64,000 nucleotides of DNA from Evansella cellulosilytica DSM 2522 (GTDB lineage: Bacteria > Bacillota > Bacilli > Bacillales > Salisediminibacteriaceae). The position numbers and the translations under genes are program-made. The stretch is from the NCBI RefSeq assembly GCF_000177235.2, contig NC_014829.1:4464001-4528000 (forward strand). The letters are read 5' to 3'. Shown in pieces: positions 36,744-45,830 of this stretch (position 1 is its first letter; the number at the start of each line of letters is the position of its first letter). The notes beneath the pieces are model-generated. The model was not told where the DNA came from, ran no database searches, and saw only the letters and a program-made list of their open reading frames with translations.

Positions 36744-36776
36744 AAGGGTTGACTCAAATAGAGTCAACCCTTATTC
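36744..36776. terminator. Stereotyped GGGTTGACTC hairpin between convergent genes
   Basis: AAGGGTTGACTC (36744-36755) pairs perfectly with GAGTCAACCCTT (36761-36772). It ends six bases before the glnS stop and can serve both the GNAT gene and glnS. Confidence 0.75.
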
Positions 36777-36777
36777 C

Positions 36778-38430
36778 CTATAGCTTAAATGAACTTTTTA
36801 ATTCTACAATTCGATTGAAGACAAGTTTTTCCTCGGTCGTGTGCTTAGGGTCTACATTAAAATAGCCATGACGGAAAAATTGAAATTTATCGTTTGCTTT
36901 TGCTTCTTCCATATTCGGCTCTACAAACCCTTGTGCAATCGTAAGAGAGTCAGGGTTCACTTGCTCTAGGAAATCGTGTCCACTTTTTTCATCTAAAATT
37001 AACGAGTCGTAAAGTCTAAACTCCGCTGCCTTTGCATGCGTTGCTTCTACCCAATGAAGCGTACCCTTTACTTTACGTCCAGTAAATCCGGTACCACTTT
37101 TTGTTTCTGGGTCATACGTACAACGAAGTTCTACAATATTCCCAGCGTCGTCCTTGACTACTTCCTCACATTTTATGAAGTATGCGTGCTTTAAGCGAAC
37201 TTCACTTCCTGGAAATAGGCGGAAATACTTTTTAGGTGGGTTTTCCATAAAATCACTACGCTCAATATAAATTTCACGAGAAAAAGGTATTTTACGTTTA
37301 CCCATTTCTTCATTTTCAGGGTTTATATCCGCATCGAGCCATTCTACTTCCCCTTCAGGATAGTTTGTAATGACAACCTTTAATGGATCAAGAACTGACA
37401 TCGTTCTAGGTGCTTTTAGCTTTAAGTCCTCACGAATGAAGTGCTCCAGCATGCGAACATCTACTGTATTATCTGCTCTAGCAACACCAATTTCTCTACA
37501 AAACTGCTTGATGGAATCTGCCGTAAATCCTCGTCTTCTTAGCCCTGAAATCGTTGGCATACGAGGGTCATCCCATCCATCCACGTAATTTTCATCGACT
37601 AACTGCTTGAGCTTACGCTTACTCATCACCGTATTAGTTAAATTTAAGCGAGCAAACTCGTACTGTCTTGGTTCAGCATCCATATCACAGTTCGCTACAA
37701 CCCAATCGTAGAATGGGCGTTGATCCTCAAATTCTAGCGTACAGATGGAGTGCGTAACGCCTTCAATTGCATCCTCTAATGGGTGTGCAAAGGAATACAG
37801 CGGATAAATACACCATTGATCGCCTGTATTATGATGCTCGGTATGCGAGATACGATAAATAACAGGATCCCTCATATTAATATTTGGCGACGACATGTCT
37901 ATTTTGGCACGAAGGACTTTTTCTCCATTTTTAAATTCGCCTTTACGCATGCGCTCAAATAAATCGAGGTTTTCCTCAACCGTACGGCTTCTAGCTGGAC
38001 TCTCTTTTCCAGGCTCAGTTAATGTCCCTCTATACGCCCTGATTTCTTCCTGTGAAAGGTCTTCTACGTAAGCTAACCCTTTTTTAATTAGAACCACAGC
38101 TCGATGATACATCTCTTCAAAATAGTTAGAAGCAAAATGCAGTGCATCCCATTTATAACCAAGCCACTCGATATCCTCTTTAATAGAATTAACGTATTCC
38201 ACATCTTCCTTTAGAGGATTCGTGTCATCGAAACGCAAGTGGATTTTCCCTTTAAATTCATAGGCAAGTTCAAAATTTAATACGATCGACTTTGCATGTC
38301 CAATATGTAAATAACCGTTTGGTTCAGGTGGGAAGCGCGTAACAATTTCATCATGCTTTCCAGATGCTAAATCTTCTTTAATAATGTGTTTTATAAAGTT
38401 AGAAGATGATGTCGTGTTATGATCACTCAT
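36778..38430 (-). CDS. glnS: Glutaminyl-tRNA synthetase
   Basis: This class I synthetase of 550 aa directly charges tRNA-Gln. Motifs are [18 protein letters not shown] (HIGH) and [11 protein letters not shown] (KMSKS equivalent), with the GlnRS-specific DDTNP block and the C-terminal anticodon-binding barrels ([19 protein letters not shown]). There is no fused YqeY domain. ATG at 38430 follows AAAGGGTG. Most Bacillaceae make Gln-tRNA indirectly through GatCAB, so a complete GlnRS is unusual in this background and was probably acquired. Codon use does not look strikingly foreign. Confidence 0.95.
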   Translation of the reverse strand: MSDHNTTSSSNFIKHIIKEDLASGKHDEIVTRFPPEPNGYLHIGHAKSIVLNFELAYEFKGKIHLRFDDTNPLKEDVEYVNSIKEDIEWLGYKWDALHFASNYFEEMYHRAVVLIKKGLAYVEDLSQEEIRAYRGTLTEPGKESPARSRTVEENLDLFERMRKGEFKNGEKVLRAKIDMSSPNINMRDPVIYRISHTEHHNTGDQWCIYPLYSFAHPLEDAIEGVTHSICTLEFEDQRPFYDWVVANCDMDAEPRQYEFARLNLTNTVMSKRKLKQLVDENYVDGWDDPRMPTISGLRRRGFTADSIKQFCREIGVARADNTVDVRMLEHFIREDLKLKAPRTMSVLDPLKVVITNYPEGEVEWLDADINPENEEMGKRKIPFSREIYIERSDFMENPPKKYFRLFPGSEVRLKHAYFIKCEEVVKDDAGNIVELRCTYDPETKSGTGFTGRKVKGTLHWVEATHAKAAEFRLYDSLILDEKSGHDFLEQVNPDSLTIAQGFVEPNMEEAKANDKFQFFRHGYFNVDPKHTTEEKLVFNRIVELKSSFKL

Positions 38431-38738
38431 ACAATAGTCACCCTTTCTGTTTAGTATGGCATTTCTGACACATTTATTAGTCTTTATATCATAAAAGCTC
38501 GTCCATATCTATGGATTTAGAAAAAAACAAGCTCTTTTTATGGATTGTTTAAATATGAACATAAAAGTGCTGGTTCCTATCAGCCTTTGTTATTTTATCA
38601 CGTTTTGATCATTTATAGCATCATTATTGCTATTAAGTCCACTATCCATTCATTATCTTCATGAACTCGCTTCTTTTCATTCATTTTTCATGTTATCGCG
38701 CATATGTTTGTAATGGAACAAATGTGGAGGTGGCAATA
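38431..38738. other. Divergent intergenic region
   Basis: No gene is seen. A short inverted repeat TCCATA/TATGGA lies near 38502-38515, inside a looser AAGCTC-containing hairpin. It could be an operator or part of the glnS leader. No T-box consensus (AGGGTGGNACCGCG) is present. Confidence 0.4.
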
Positions 38739-39551
38739 ATGGCTAAACATTTTCGTAACGAAGCTTTTTTTGAGTTAAAGTTTTGGTTACAAGTATTAGG
38801 TGATCACGGTCGTTTTATACATGATTCATTGGCACCAAGTGAAGAGGAATATATTAAGCAAGCAAAGTATTTCATTCGTACGTTTGATACATTGTTAGAG
38901 GAAGCGAGAAAATCGCTGAATGATCAACAATTAATGCAGCTATTACAAAGATCGAATGAAGAGGGAAATAAATTACGAGAGTTAAAACTTAGCATTATAA
39001 AGGAACACTTAGTTGGAGATGTAAAAATTTCTTTACCTCCCTCCTTTTTAAATCATATGGTAAATGAGTTAGATGAATTTTTACGTTTATTATCGTACCT
39101 TGTCAAAGGCCAAGTACCACCAGATGTGCATCCGCTGCATCATGACCTAATATGGCTTTTAGACGCAGCTGGTCATGCGAATGCCATTCACGATGATATG
39201 GATCACGTAGAATACAACATTCGTCACAGAAGTGAGCAGTTTACGAAGGAATGGGAAGAGTTTTACTTAAAGGCAGTAGAAATGGCAGGATATTTACGTG
39301 CAAATGTTACTCATTTTCCCGCATTGTCAAAGATGCATAAAGACATAAAGCTAGAAATGGAATTATTTAAAGCCTTTTTAAGAGAAGTTGAAGAAATGGA
39401 GCTAAATAAAGAATCGTTAGGCGTTTTTGAGCCGCTCATGGCCGATCATATGCTACGTGAAGAATGTTATTACTTAATGAAATTAGCCGATACGACAGAG
39501 TTAGCGCCACCTGATGATTGTGACCCAACGAAACCAAGATTACAAGATTAA
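38739..39551 (+). CDS. DUF2935 protein (ferritin/hemerythrin-like helical)
   Basis: This 270-aa soluble, all-helical protein appears built of two repeats. Each starts with a helix rich in His/Glu: EAFFELKFWLQVLGDHGRFIHDSL and HHDLIWLLDAAGHANAIHDDMD. These can form di-metal sites, as proposed for DUF2935 in Bacillus. The function is unknown. I chose ATG at 38739 after GGAGGTGG; upstream codons to 38661 are not supported. It has its own terminator. Confidence 0.8.
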   Translation: MAKHFRNEAFFELKFWLQVLGDHGRFIHDSLAPSEEEYIKQAKYFIRTFDTLLEEARKSLNDQQLMQLLQRSNEEGNKLRELKLSIIKEHLVGDVKISLPPSFLNHMVNELDEFLRLLSYLVKGQVPPDVHPLHHDLIWLLDAAGHANAIHDDMDHVEYNIRHRSEQFTKEWEEFYLKAVEMAGYLRANVTHFPALSKMHKDIKLEMELFKAFLREVEEMELNKESLGVFEPLMADHMLREECYYLMKLADTTELAPPDDCDPTKPRLQD

Positions 39552-39600
39552 AATTACTGGATAACACAATGATATAATTCCTTCTGTTAGCCTTTCTTTT

Positions 39601-39650
39601 AGAGTCTGTTCAAGAGCTCCGTTTCTGAGCTTTTGTAACAGACTCTTTTA
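39601..39650 (+). terminator. Intrinsic terminator
   Basis: AGAGTCTGTT (39601-39610) pairs with AACAGACTCT (39637-39646), with a second inner stem AGCTC/GAGCT, followed by TTTTA. It ends the DUF2935 gene. Confidence 0.85.
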
Positions 39651-39717
39651 CATATTTTATAGTTAATTGAAGAAATTAAGGAAGAATAATAGCGATACCA
39701 GTGAAAGGAGTCTTGTC

Positions 39718-41685
39718 ATGAAAAAACGATGGTGGATTGTCGGAGGTTTAATCATTGTTTTCTTAATATTAGCCTATAACATAGAGTTTCAGTACGCTTA
39801 TATACCGGATGAAGAAGATATTCTTAATGAAAGGCGTGTTGATTTTACTGGGTATGATCTATGGGGAGAAAAAATACCTTTTGATGAAGAAAGCTATCAA
39901 TACCGTGGAATGAACCATGCTAACATCGGCACACACGGATCCTCTATTAGTGAAGGTGCCATTCCAGTAGACGAGGAATTTATTGAATTTGGACGTGAGC
40001 AATTTTATAAAGAGACATTTAACAACGAGGAATATATGACCGACATTGTCGGTATTTTAGATGGCGGTATTACTTTACCGAATATGATGATGGCCATTTT
40101 AAAACAAAAGCTTCGCGGTGAGCCGACCGATAACTTACAAGTTGCGCTTGCAAAAGATGTGACTATTGGAGATAAAACTTATGAAAAAGGAGAACTCATT
40201 GACACTGGGCTTGATCTTCCGGAAGGAGCTTTGTCACCTATTGGAATGCCTGTAAGCTATTCTAAAGGGAAAATTCGTGTTGGTGCAAACTGCGCTTCGT
40301 GTCATGCTACTATCGACCGAAATACTGGAAAGATTGTCGAGGGCGCACCAAATGCTGATTTTGATGCAGGAATGTTATTAGCGTTAGCTTCTAACTCAAC
40401 AGCATTTTTCCCAAATACTGAGGTCGAAGTGATGGAAAAATATATTAGTGAAAACTCTCAAGAAGTAATGACAAGTAATGGGGAGAAAAAGCTTCTTCCT
40501 GATCCTGAAAAATTAGAAGCCGTAGTCGATGAAACACTTGCTAACTGGCCGAAAGGGAATTTTGACTCGACGATCGACTTGAAGAGTAACCCTGCACAAA
40601 TACCTGACTCTTTTACATTTAAGGATCACCCTTTTGGCTGGAATGGCTTTGCTTCTATCGGACCTTTTAACGGGTTAACCTCGCTTAACAATAATGTACA
40701 TGCGCAGAATTCGGATTTGTTAGCTCAATTTGAGCAGAGTAACGAATTATTTGATATTGATAAAGAAGTATATATAGGCGCTATTTTACAAAATGCTGCA
40801 CATCGACATTATCGTTATGATCCTACTAGTGGTGAAAAGCCTTCAGCTTTTTTCACTCGTGTGGATGAAACTCCTGAAGTTCCTGGTGTTAATGAAATGG
40901 TCAAGCCACCTCATTTCCCAAAAGTGTCATTATTTTCACCAAATGGTACGATCGTATCTTCACCAGGCTATTCTGTTGCTGAGCAGATTAACGCGATGTC
41001 AGCATACCAAGATGCATTGCGTCCACCAATGCCAACCGATAAAGAAAGGGATACGGTTAGCATCGAGGAAGGCCGAGAAGTTTTCGAACGCGCTGGGTGT
41101 ACTGCTTGTCACGCAGGAGCAGGATACACAAACAATAAAATCATACCTGTAGAAGAAATAAAAACGGAAGGGTCTAGGGCGAAGGCTTTTGAAGGGTCTG
41201 TAAAAATGATGGACACGCCATGGATGTACAGCTTTGACACACCTGTGCCTATTCCAGAGGATGCAAAGCAAATAAAAATACCAACTGGAGACCTAGAGGA
41301 AGATCAATTACAGCTCATGCTAGCCCAAGGTAATGAAGGTGGCTACAAAGTAAAAGGGCTTATTGGATTAGCTTGGTCTGCACCTTATCTACACGACGGT
41401 GGTGTTGCTGTTGGACCAGATGCAGACATCCATTTAGGCATCCCAGGAACACTTCGTCAAGCAGTACCTCCTGATCCTGTAAATAGTTTAAAGGCGTTAG
41501 TGGATCGTAACCTTAGAGAAAAAGTCATTAAAGCAAATAAGGCAGACGAAAGCTTGCAGCGTGTTCATGTTACAGGTGAAGGCCATGAGTTTTGGGTAGA
41601 TGAAGAGGCTGGGTTTAGTGAGGAGGAAAAAGAGGCATTAATCGATTATTTAATGACTCGAACGACGATAAGTGAAGGTGACTAA
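39718..41685 (+). CDS. Membrane-anchored di-heme cytochrome c protein
   Basis: This is a 655-aa exported protein with an N-terminal membrane anchor (KKRWWIVGGLIIVFLILAYNI) and a very acidic extracytoplasmic part. Two c-type heme motifs are present: CASCH at residues 192-196 and CTACH at 461-465. Size and two-heme layout recall di-heme peroxidases of the CcpA/MauG type and the RoxA-like di-heme oxygenases (also first heme near residue 191), but I cannot assign it to either. ATG at 39718 follows AAAGGAG; 17 upstream codons lack a site. It is followed by a strong terminator. The substrate is unknown. Confidence 0.8.
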   Translation: MKKRWWIVGGLIIVFLILAYNIEFQYAYIPDEEDILNERRVDFTGYDLWGEKIPFDEESYQYRGMNHANIGTHGSSISEGAIPVDEEFIEFGREQFYKETFNNEEYMTDIVGILDGGITLPNMMMAILKQKLRGEPTDNLQVALAKDVTIGDKTYEKGELIDTGLDLPEGALSPIGMPVSYSKGKIRVGANCASCHATIDRNTGKIVEGAPNADFDAGMLLALASNSTAFFPNTEVEVMEKYISENSQEVMTSNGEKKLLPDPEKLEAVVDETLANWPKGNFDSTIDLKSNPAQIPDSFTFKDHPFGWNGFASIGPFNGLTSLNNNVHAQNSDLLAQFEQSNELFDIDKEVYIGAILQNAAHRHYRYDPTSGEKPSAFFTRVDETPEVPGVNEMVKPPHFPKVSLFSPNGTIVSSPGYSVAEQINAMSAYQDALRPPMPTDKERDTVSIEEGREVFERAGCTACHAGAGYTNNKIIPVEEIKTEGSRAKAFEGSVKMMDTPWMYSFDTPVPIPEDAKQIKIPTGDLEEDQLQLMLAQGNEGGYKVKGLIGLAWSAPYLHDGGVAVGPDADIHLGIPGTLRQAVPPDPVNSLKALVDRNLREKVIKANKADESLQRVHVTGEGHEFWVDEEAGFSEEEKEALIDYLMTRTTISEGD

Positions 41686-41715
41686 AACATTTGTTGGAAG
41701 TGCGAGCCTTCAATG

Positions 41716-41762
41716 GAACTGCTCCGCAAATCTTGAAGATTCGGAGCAGTTCTTTTATTTTT
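41716..41762 (+). terminator. Intrinsic terminator
   Basis: GAACTGCTCCG (41716-41726) pairs perfectly with CGGAGCAGTTC (41742-41752), followed by TTTTATTTTT. It ends the cytochrome transcript. Confidence 0.9.
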
Positions 41763-41813
41763 ACATAAGTTCCCTTTTAAAATCATCCACATTTATGATA
41801 AAGTATGAAGGTT

Positions 41814-41860
41814 AGCGGAGTTCGAAACCATCCTCCGCTTTATAAATAAAAACTAGGGAG
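41814..41860 (+). promoter_or_regulatory. Probable preQ1-I riboswitch
   Basis: P1 is AGCGGAG (41814-41820) with CTCCGCT (41833-41839), closing a 12-base loop TTCGAAACCATC, and is followed by the A-rich tail TTATAAATAAAAACTAGGGAG. The TTC directly after P1, loop length, CC before the 3' strand and AAAAACTA tail match the preQ1-I consensus that I know from Bacillus queC. The tail holds the ribosome binding site of the transporter gene, so control is probably translational. Both downstream genes act on preQ1 or queuosine, which supports the call. Confidence 0.75.
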
Positions 41861-41871
41861 ATGATTAAAAA

Positions 41872-42552
41872 ATGAATACAGTTACTATTTCTGAGGCGAA
41901 GCTTTATAAGCTTATTATGCTTTCTGGCATATTTTTTGCTGCTCTCCTCGTTTCCAATGTCATTTCAACGAAGCTATTTACGATTGGCTCATTAACGATT
42001 ACGGCAGGAATTATCGCATACCCATTAACTTTTTTAATATCTGATTCTATATCAGAAGTTTTTGGGAAAACAATTGCAAAAAAAGTGGTCATTATCGGAC
42101 TAATTACTAACCTTATTATGATCGGCTTTTTTTACATTGCGATTAACTTACCGGCAGCTAGCTATTGGCCTATGCAAGGTGAGTTTGAATCTGTATTAGG
42201 AGCGGTACCGCGGATGGTTGCTGCATCGCTTATTGCTTATTTCACCTCTCAGCTTTTTGATGTACATTTATTTCATAAGCTCAAAGAAAAAACAGGTGGA
42301 AAGCATTTATGGATTCGAAATAATGGTAGTACATTAGCAAGTCAGTTACTAGACTCTACTGTTTTTGTATTTATCGCTTTTTATGGTGTCATGGAGCTTT
42401 CAGCGCTGTTCGTGATGATTGCTACTCAATACGTTGTGAAGCTAGTCATTGCTTTAGCAGATACACCATTTATCTACTTAACAGTGAAATGGTTAAGAAA
42501 TGACGATCGAAAACAAACAAATAAAAAGGAGGAGATCGCTCATGTCTCATAA
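41872..42552 (+). CDS. Queuosine precursor transporter (YhhQ/VUT family)
   Basis: This 226-aa membrane protein has about six helices and belongs to the DUF165/VUT family, whose member YhhQ imports preQ0 and preQ1. Markers are [38 protein letters not shown] and [29 protein letters not shown] precedes the ATG and is part of the riboswitch tail. Its end overlaps the queF start by 11 bases. Salvage plus de novo reduction in one operon suggests the cell both imports precursors and makes preQ1. Confidence 0.9.
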   Translation: MNTVTISEAKLYKLIMLSGIFFAALLVSNVISTKLFTIGSLTITAGIIAYPLTFLISDSISEVFGKTIAKKVVIIGLITNLIMIGFFYIAINLPAASYWPMQGEFESVLGAVPRMVAASLIAYFTSQLFDVHLFHKLKEKTGGKHLWIRNNGSTLASQLLDSTVFVFIAFYGVMELSALFVMIATQYVVKLVIALADTPFIYLTVKWLRNDDRKQTNKKEEIAHVS

Positions 42553-43036
42553 ACATCATAGAGAGGATGAAGTCTCTCTTCTAGGTAATCAAGGTACAGA
42601 GTATCACTTTGAATACAACCCTGGTATATTAGAGTCATTTGAAAACCGCCACGATTATCGAGATTATTTCGTAAAGTTTAATTGTCCTGAATTTACGAGC
42701 CTCTGTCCTAAAACTGGGCAACCTGACTTTGCAACTATATATATAAGCTATATTCCTGATAAAAAAATGGTTGAGAGTAAGTCTTTAAAGCTTTACTTAT
42801 TTAGCTTTAGAAACCACGGGGATTTTCACGAGGATTGCATGAATATTATTTTAAATGACCTCGTAAAACTGATGGACCCACGCTACATTGAAGTTTGGGG
42901 GAAATTCACGCCCCGTGGTGGTATTTCTATCGATCCATATGTCAACTACGGTAAGCCTGGAACGAAGTACGAAAAGATGGCTGAGCATCGTCTCATGAAC
43001 CACGATATGTACCCAGAAACAATCGATAATAGATAG
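42542..43036 (+). CDS. queF: NADPH-dependent 7-cyano-7-deazaguanine reductase
   Basis: This enzyme reduces the nitrile of preQ0 to the aminomethyl group of preQ1 in queuosine synthesis. It is the short unimodular type of 164 aa. The catalytic Cys is in [18 protein letters not shown] and the QueF motif [16 protein letters not shown] is intact. ATG at 42542 follows AAGGAGGAG and overlaps the transporter gene. A 14-base-stem terminator follows. Confidence 0.96.
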   Translation: MSHKHHREDEVSLLGNQGTEYHFEYNPGILESFENRHDYRDYFVKFNCPEFTSLCPKTGQPDFATIYISYIPDKKMVESKSLKLYLFSFRNHGDFHEDCMNIILNDLVKLMDPRYIEVWGKFTPRGGISIDPYVNYGKPGTKYEKMAEHRLMNHDMYPETIDNR

Positions 43037-43102
43037 ATAGGAAAGCTTCATTAACCTGTCTCATCGTTTATGCGAGGATACGTTTCCATTTATTTTATAT
43101 GT

Positions 43103-43139
43103 AAAAAGGAGCAAATCATTATTGAATTTGCTCCTTTTT
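43103..43139. terminator. Bidirectional terminator, overlaps the 3' end of the next gene
   Basis: AAAAAGGAGCAAAT (43103-43116) pairs perfectly with ATTTGCTCCTTTTT (43126-43139). It serves queF on the plus strand. The right arm encodes the last residues of the minus-strand gene that stops at 43119. Confidence 0.9.
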
Positions 43140-43736
43140 ATTATCGCTATTCATCTCTTCTAGCCCATTAGATTTTAATAAACGATGTATCCTATTCACT
43201 TCATCTTCGTCGCGAACAAAAATAGACACTGAATTTTTGGTTTTCGCTAAGAAGAATTCAACCTCTGTATATTGAGCCGAGTTATCAAACATCCCATACA
43301 TATCATGCCCCATACGCAATGGTGCAGTTTTATATCCTTTCAGTTCTTCCCAAGCAAAAAAACTTTCATCCAATAATATGCCAGAATTAATAATATAAAA
43401 GCTCGCAAGCTTCGTTGAAATGAGGAGTAGAATAGGTATATTAAATAACGGCAAAACATTAAACCAATCTAAGTTTTCACTATTAATTGAAAAAATAACG
43501 AACACTGTAATGATCAAGATAGAAAGAATAAAAAGCCACAATCGCTGTTTCCACTTCCTCGAGTTAAAGCTAAGCGATTCTATTTTTCCACTTCGCGTTA
43601 CTATATCTGTCCCTTCTTGTGTTGGGTATAGCGCCTTTTTTACTAATTGGAATCTATTTTTAGACTTGATAAAGCTCGTTAATATCCATAAAAAAAATCC
43701 AAATACGAGAACTAAAATAAAGATTTCCAATGTCAT
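43119..43736 (-). CDS. Hypothetical membrane protein, 205 aa
   Basis: I do not recognise this family. The N-terminal helix (TLEIFILVLVFGFFLWILTSF) is followed by a short basic segment, then two more helices near residues 68-85 and 93-113. A cytoplasmic domain follows that starts SGILLDESFFAWEELKGY, reminiscent of PH-like membrane proteins of Bacillus that sense or buffer lipids, but this is only a pattern impression. The start at 43736 has AAGGAGG-type sequence upstream (AAAGGAGGTATTTTA). The 3' end lies within a terminator hairpin. Confidence 0.6.
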   Translation of the reverse strand: MTLEIFILVLVFGFFLWILTSFIKSKNRFQLVKKALYPTQEGTDIVTRSGKIESLSFNSRKWKQRLWLFILSILIITVFVIFSINSENLDWFNVLPLFNIPILLLISTKLASFYIINSGILLDESFFAWEELKGYKTAPLRMGHDMYGMFDNSAQYTEVEFFLAKTKNSVSIFVRDEDEVNRIHRLLKSNGLEEMNSDNKKEQIQ

Positions 43737-43865
43737 TAAAATACCTCCTTTTCGTCATTTTCCATTATTATAACAATTTTTTATCAATGCTTTTTTGTTT
43801 TGAAATCTATACACACTAGCTGGCATGGTTTAAAATACTCTGTGCTTTGAATTGGACTTCTATAG

Positions 43866-44160
43866 TGAGTGGGATTTTAAATGCTAGGTTTATCTCCCTT
43901 CAGTCGCTGGCTACAACTATGATGGGCTTTTAAGCGCTGTTTAATATCCCTTCAACTCCTCGACACAACCACGACGGGATTTTAAACACTATTTATTTTC
44001 CCTTCAGCTTCGCGGCACAACTCTAACAGGCTATTAAACACTTTTTATTATCCCTTCACACTCTTGCCTCAACTACGACGGGATTTTAAGCGCTAATTTA
44101 TTTTCCCTTCGACTACGGGGATTTTATGTAGTGGTTCTTCTCTCCTCAACTGGTCTTTAA
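43866..44160. repeat. Imperfect 52-bp tandem repeat array
   Basis: Five to six degenerate units carry ACGGGATTTTAA, then an AT stretch, then CCCTTCA. The GGG of successive units is at about 43871, 43924, 43976, 44028 and 44080, a spacing of 52-53; a shortened unit follows at 44117. Units differ at many positions. No ORF is present. It fills the space between the hypothetical gene start and the yidC terminator. Confidence 0.7.
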
Positions 44161-44200
44161 AAAGGTTATGAAAACAACTTATATTCTCAATTATTATATC

Positions 44201-44235
44201 AAAAAGCAGCCCCGAAATGACTTCGAAGCTGCTTT
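44201..44235 (-). terminator. Terminator of the mifM-like/yidC operon
   Basis: AAAGCAGC (44203-44210) pairs with GCTGCTTT (44228-44235), and inner GAA/TTC extends the stem. On the minus strand a T run follows. Confidence 0.75.
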
Positions 44236-44246
44236 CTTTATAATTC

Positions 44247-45071
44247 TTAAGATTTATCTACTGAAGCCGCAATTGCGGGCTCGGGTTTTTTATATATCGC
44301 TTTAGACAGCAATGTTTGAAATATTAAAAACAATCCACCTATCGTCCAATAAAGTGGCAATGCTGCTGCCATTCCAAAGGAAAATACCCCCATCATGACT
44401 GGTGTAATGAATCCCATCATTTTCATCATATTTTCCTGACCCGGTTGGGGAATAACACCAATTTGTGATACTTTAAACTGTACAAAATACACGAATGCAG
44501 CTAAAAACGGTAAGATCAAATCTGTCTCTCCAAGGTTAAACCAGAGAAAAGAGTGACTCGCAATTTCAGGTGTTCGCATAATTGCCCAATAAAAGCCCAT
44601 TAAAATTGGTAATTGAATAATCATAGGTAGACAGCCCATTGAAGCTATTGGATTAAAGTTGTGCTTTTGATAAACTGCCATCAATTCCTGCTGTTTTTTT
44701 CTTTGACTTTCTTGATCCTTTTTATCTTTATATTGCTCATTTATTTTTTGCATTTCAGGTTGGATGACACTCATTTTTTCCTTCATAACAATCTGATTTT
44801 TATATTGCTTTAGCATTAATGGCATTAACGCCATTCTCAATAAAATCGTCATTAATATAATGGATGCTCCGTAGTTACCATTAAACATTGCAGCAAAAAA
44901 TTTAATTAAATATGAGAATGGGTATACAACATAATGATTAAAAAAGCCTGCTGTATTTTCATCAATTGGTTCATTGGTTGCTCCACACCCACTCAAAGTA
45001 ATCGCTAGAAATGCTATTAAAATGAAAATACCGTACCTTTTAAAGAACTTGAATACAGATTTGTTTTCCAT
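44247..45071 (-). CDS. yidC: YidC/Oxa1 membrane protein insertase (lipoprotein type)
   Basis: This 274-aa insertase folds proteins into the membrane, alone or with SecYEG. A lipoprotein signal ends in LSGCG (Cys29), followed by five membrane helices. The conserved Arg in the groove is in SIILMTILLRMALMPLM, and a long cytoplasmic coiled hairpin follows (KEKMSVIQPEMQKINEQYKDK). It resembles Bacillus YqjG/YidC2 and SpoIIIJ. ATG at 45071 follows GAGGAGGA, which is sequestered by an upstream segment. The gene overlaps the 121-codon MifM-like ORF by 55 bases, so I favour the YidC2 role. Confidence 0.95.
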   Translation of the reverse strand: MENKSVFKFFKRYGIFILIAFLAITLSGCGATNEPIDENTAGFFNHYVVYPFSYLIKFFAAMFNGNYGASIILMTILLRMALMPLMLKQYKNQIVMKEKMSVIQPEMQKINEQYKDKKDQESQRKKQQELMAVYQKHNFNPIASMGCLPMIIQLPILMGFYWAIMRTPEIASHSFLWFNLGETDLILPFLAAFVYFVQFKVSQIGVIPQPGQENMMKMMGFITPVMMGVFSFGMAAALPLYWTIGGLFLIFQTLLSKAIYKKPEPAIAASVDKS

Positions 45072-45382
45072 CGTTGTCCTCCTCGTATTGTTTCTGTTGT
45101 TGCTATTTTCGAGGAGAAAAAATAATCTGCATCATCTTCAGGCGCTTCTTTTCGCTTTACAATCCTTGTTATGAATTGATTCCTTTCGACAATATCTAGC
45201 GGCACCTCACTATGAAAGCATGCCTGCCACTGTACTTTTTGTAATGTATCGTTTGCCATAAACCGCTGCTTGACAACATGCTCATTTGCCAATAAATTGG
45301 CAGTATGTGCTGCTAATATCGTTACATATACACTAATTGATAAAAGTATGGGTACTAGATCATTAGAAAACTCGAATATCAT
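45017..45382 (-). CDS. mifM: MifM-like ribosome-arrest leader protein
   Basis: This 121-aa ORF has the best ribosome binding site type (AAAGGAGGTGA) before ATG at 45382. One N-terminal membrane helix covers residues about 9-32 (LVPILLSISVYVTILAAH). A basic-then-acidic stretch FITRIVKRKEAPEDDADYF follows, with the acidic patch at residues 82-86, the same place as the DEED arrest site of Bacillus subtilis MifM (residues 86-89). About five codons later, the mRNA carries CTCCTCG, which pairs with the yidC ribosome binding site. The ORF ends inside yidC. MifM stalls until an insertase pulls its helix into the membrane. The overall sequence is diverged; the call rests on layout plus motif. Confidence 0.75.
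   Translation of the reverse strand: MIFEFSNDLVPILLSISVYVTILAAHTANLLANEHVVKQRFMANDTLQKVQWQACFHSEVPLDIVERNQFITRIVKRKEAPEDDADYFFSSKIATTETIRGGQRWKTNLYSSSLKGTVFSF
45079..45116 (-). promoter_or_regulatory. Stem sequestering the yidC ribosome binding site
   Basis: On the minus strand CTCCTCG (45110-45116) is perfectly complementary to CGAGGAG (45079-45085), which is the yidC Shine-Dalgarno sequence. The left arm lies in codons 89-91 of the MifM-like ORF, within the expected footprint of a ribosome stalled at residue 86. Confidence 0.75.
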
Positions 45383-45424
45383 CTGTATTCACCTCCTTTT
45401 ACATTTCCGACCTAAAGTATATAT

Positions 45425-45453
45425 ATCATCTTTTATTTCCCATGAAATGTCAA
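45425..45453 (-). promoter_or_regulatory. Candidate promoter of the mifM-like/yidC operon
   Basis: On the minus strand TTGACA (45448-45453) is perfect; GATGAT follows after 17 bases (45425-45430). The -10 element is weak, and an AT-rich TATATATA is close by, so the exact start is uncertain. The remaining gap to 45830 shows no gene. Confidence 0.45.
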
Positions 45454-45830
45454 AGCATTATTTTAGTATGTGTACCATCTTTATCCATTATTCATAAATA
45501 TTTAATAATATATATACTAATCAAAAAAACAAAAGTTTCAAAAAGAATGATACTAACTTTCTCTTATGTTCTATTCGTAATAGTCTTCTTCTGATATTGG
45601 GAACTAGAGTGTAGTTTTACAGCTATAAATATATAACATGTGGTAAAATAAGGGTATAGATTATTTCGTTGCAATAGGAGACGATCGATGACTAGTTTTG
45701 CTTAAGTTTTTACTTTTAAAAAGCCACGTCACATATTTAAGAAACGTATGTGAAAGGATGCACTTAAACGATTAGCGTACTATCTTTTAAAATTGAGAAT
45801 ATTCCTTTTATTATTGAGGTGGTTTTTTTG

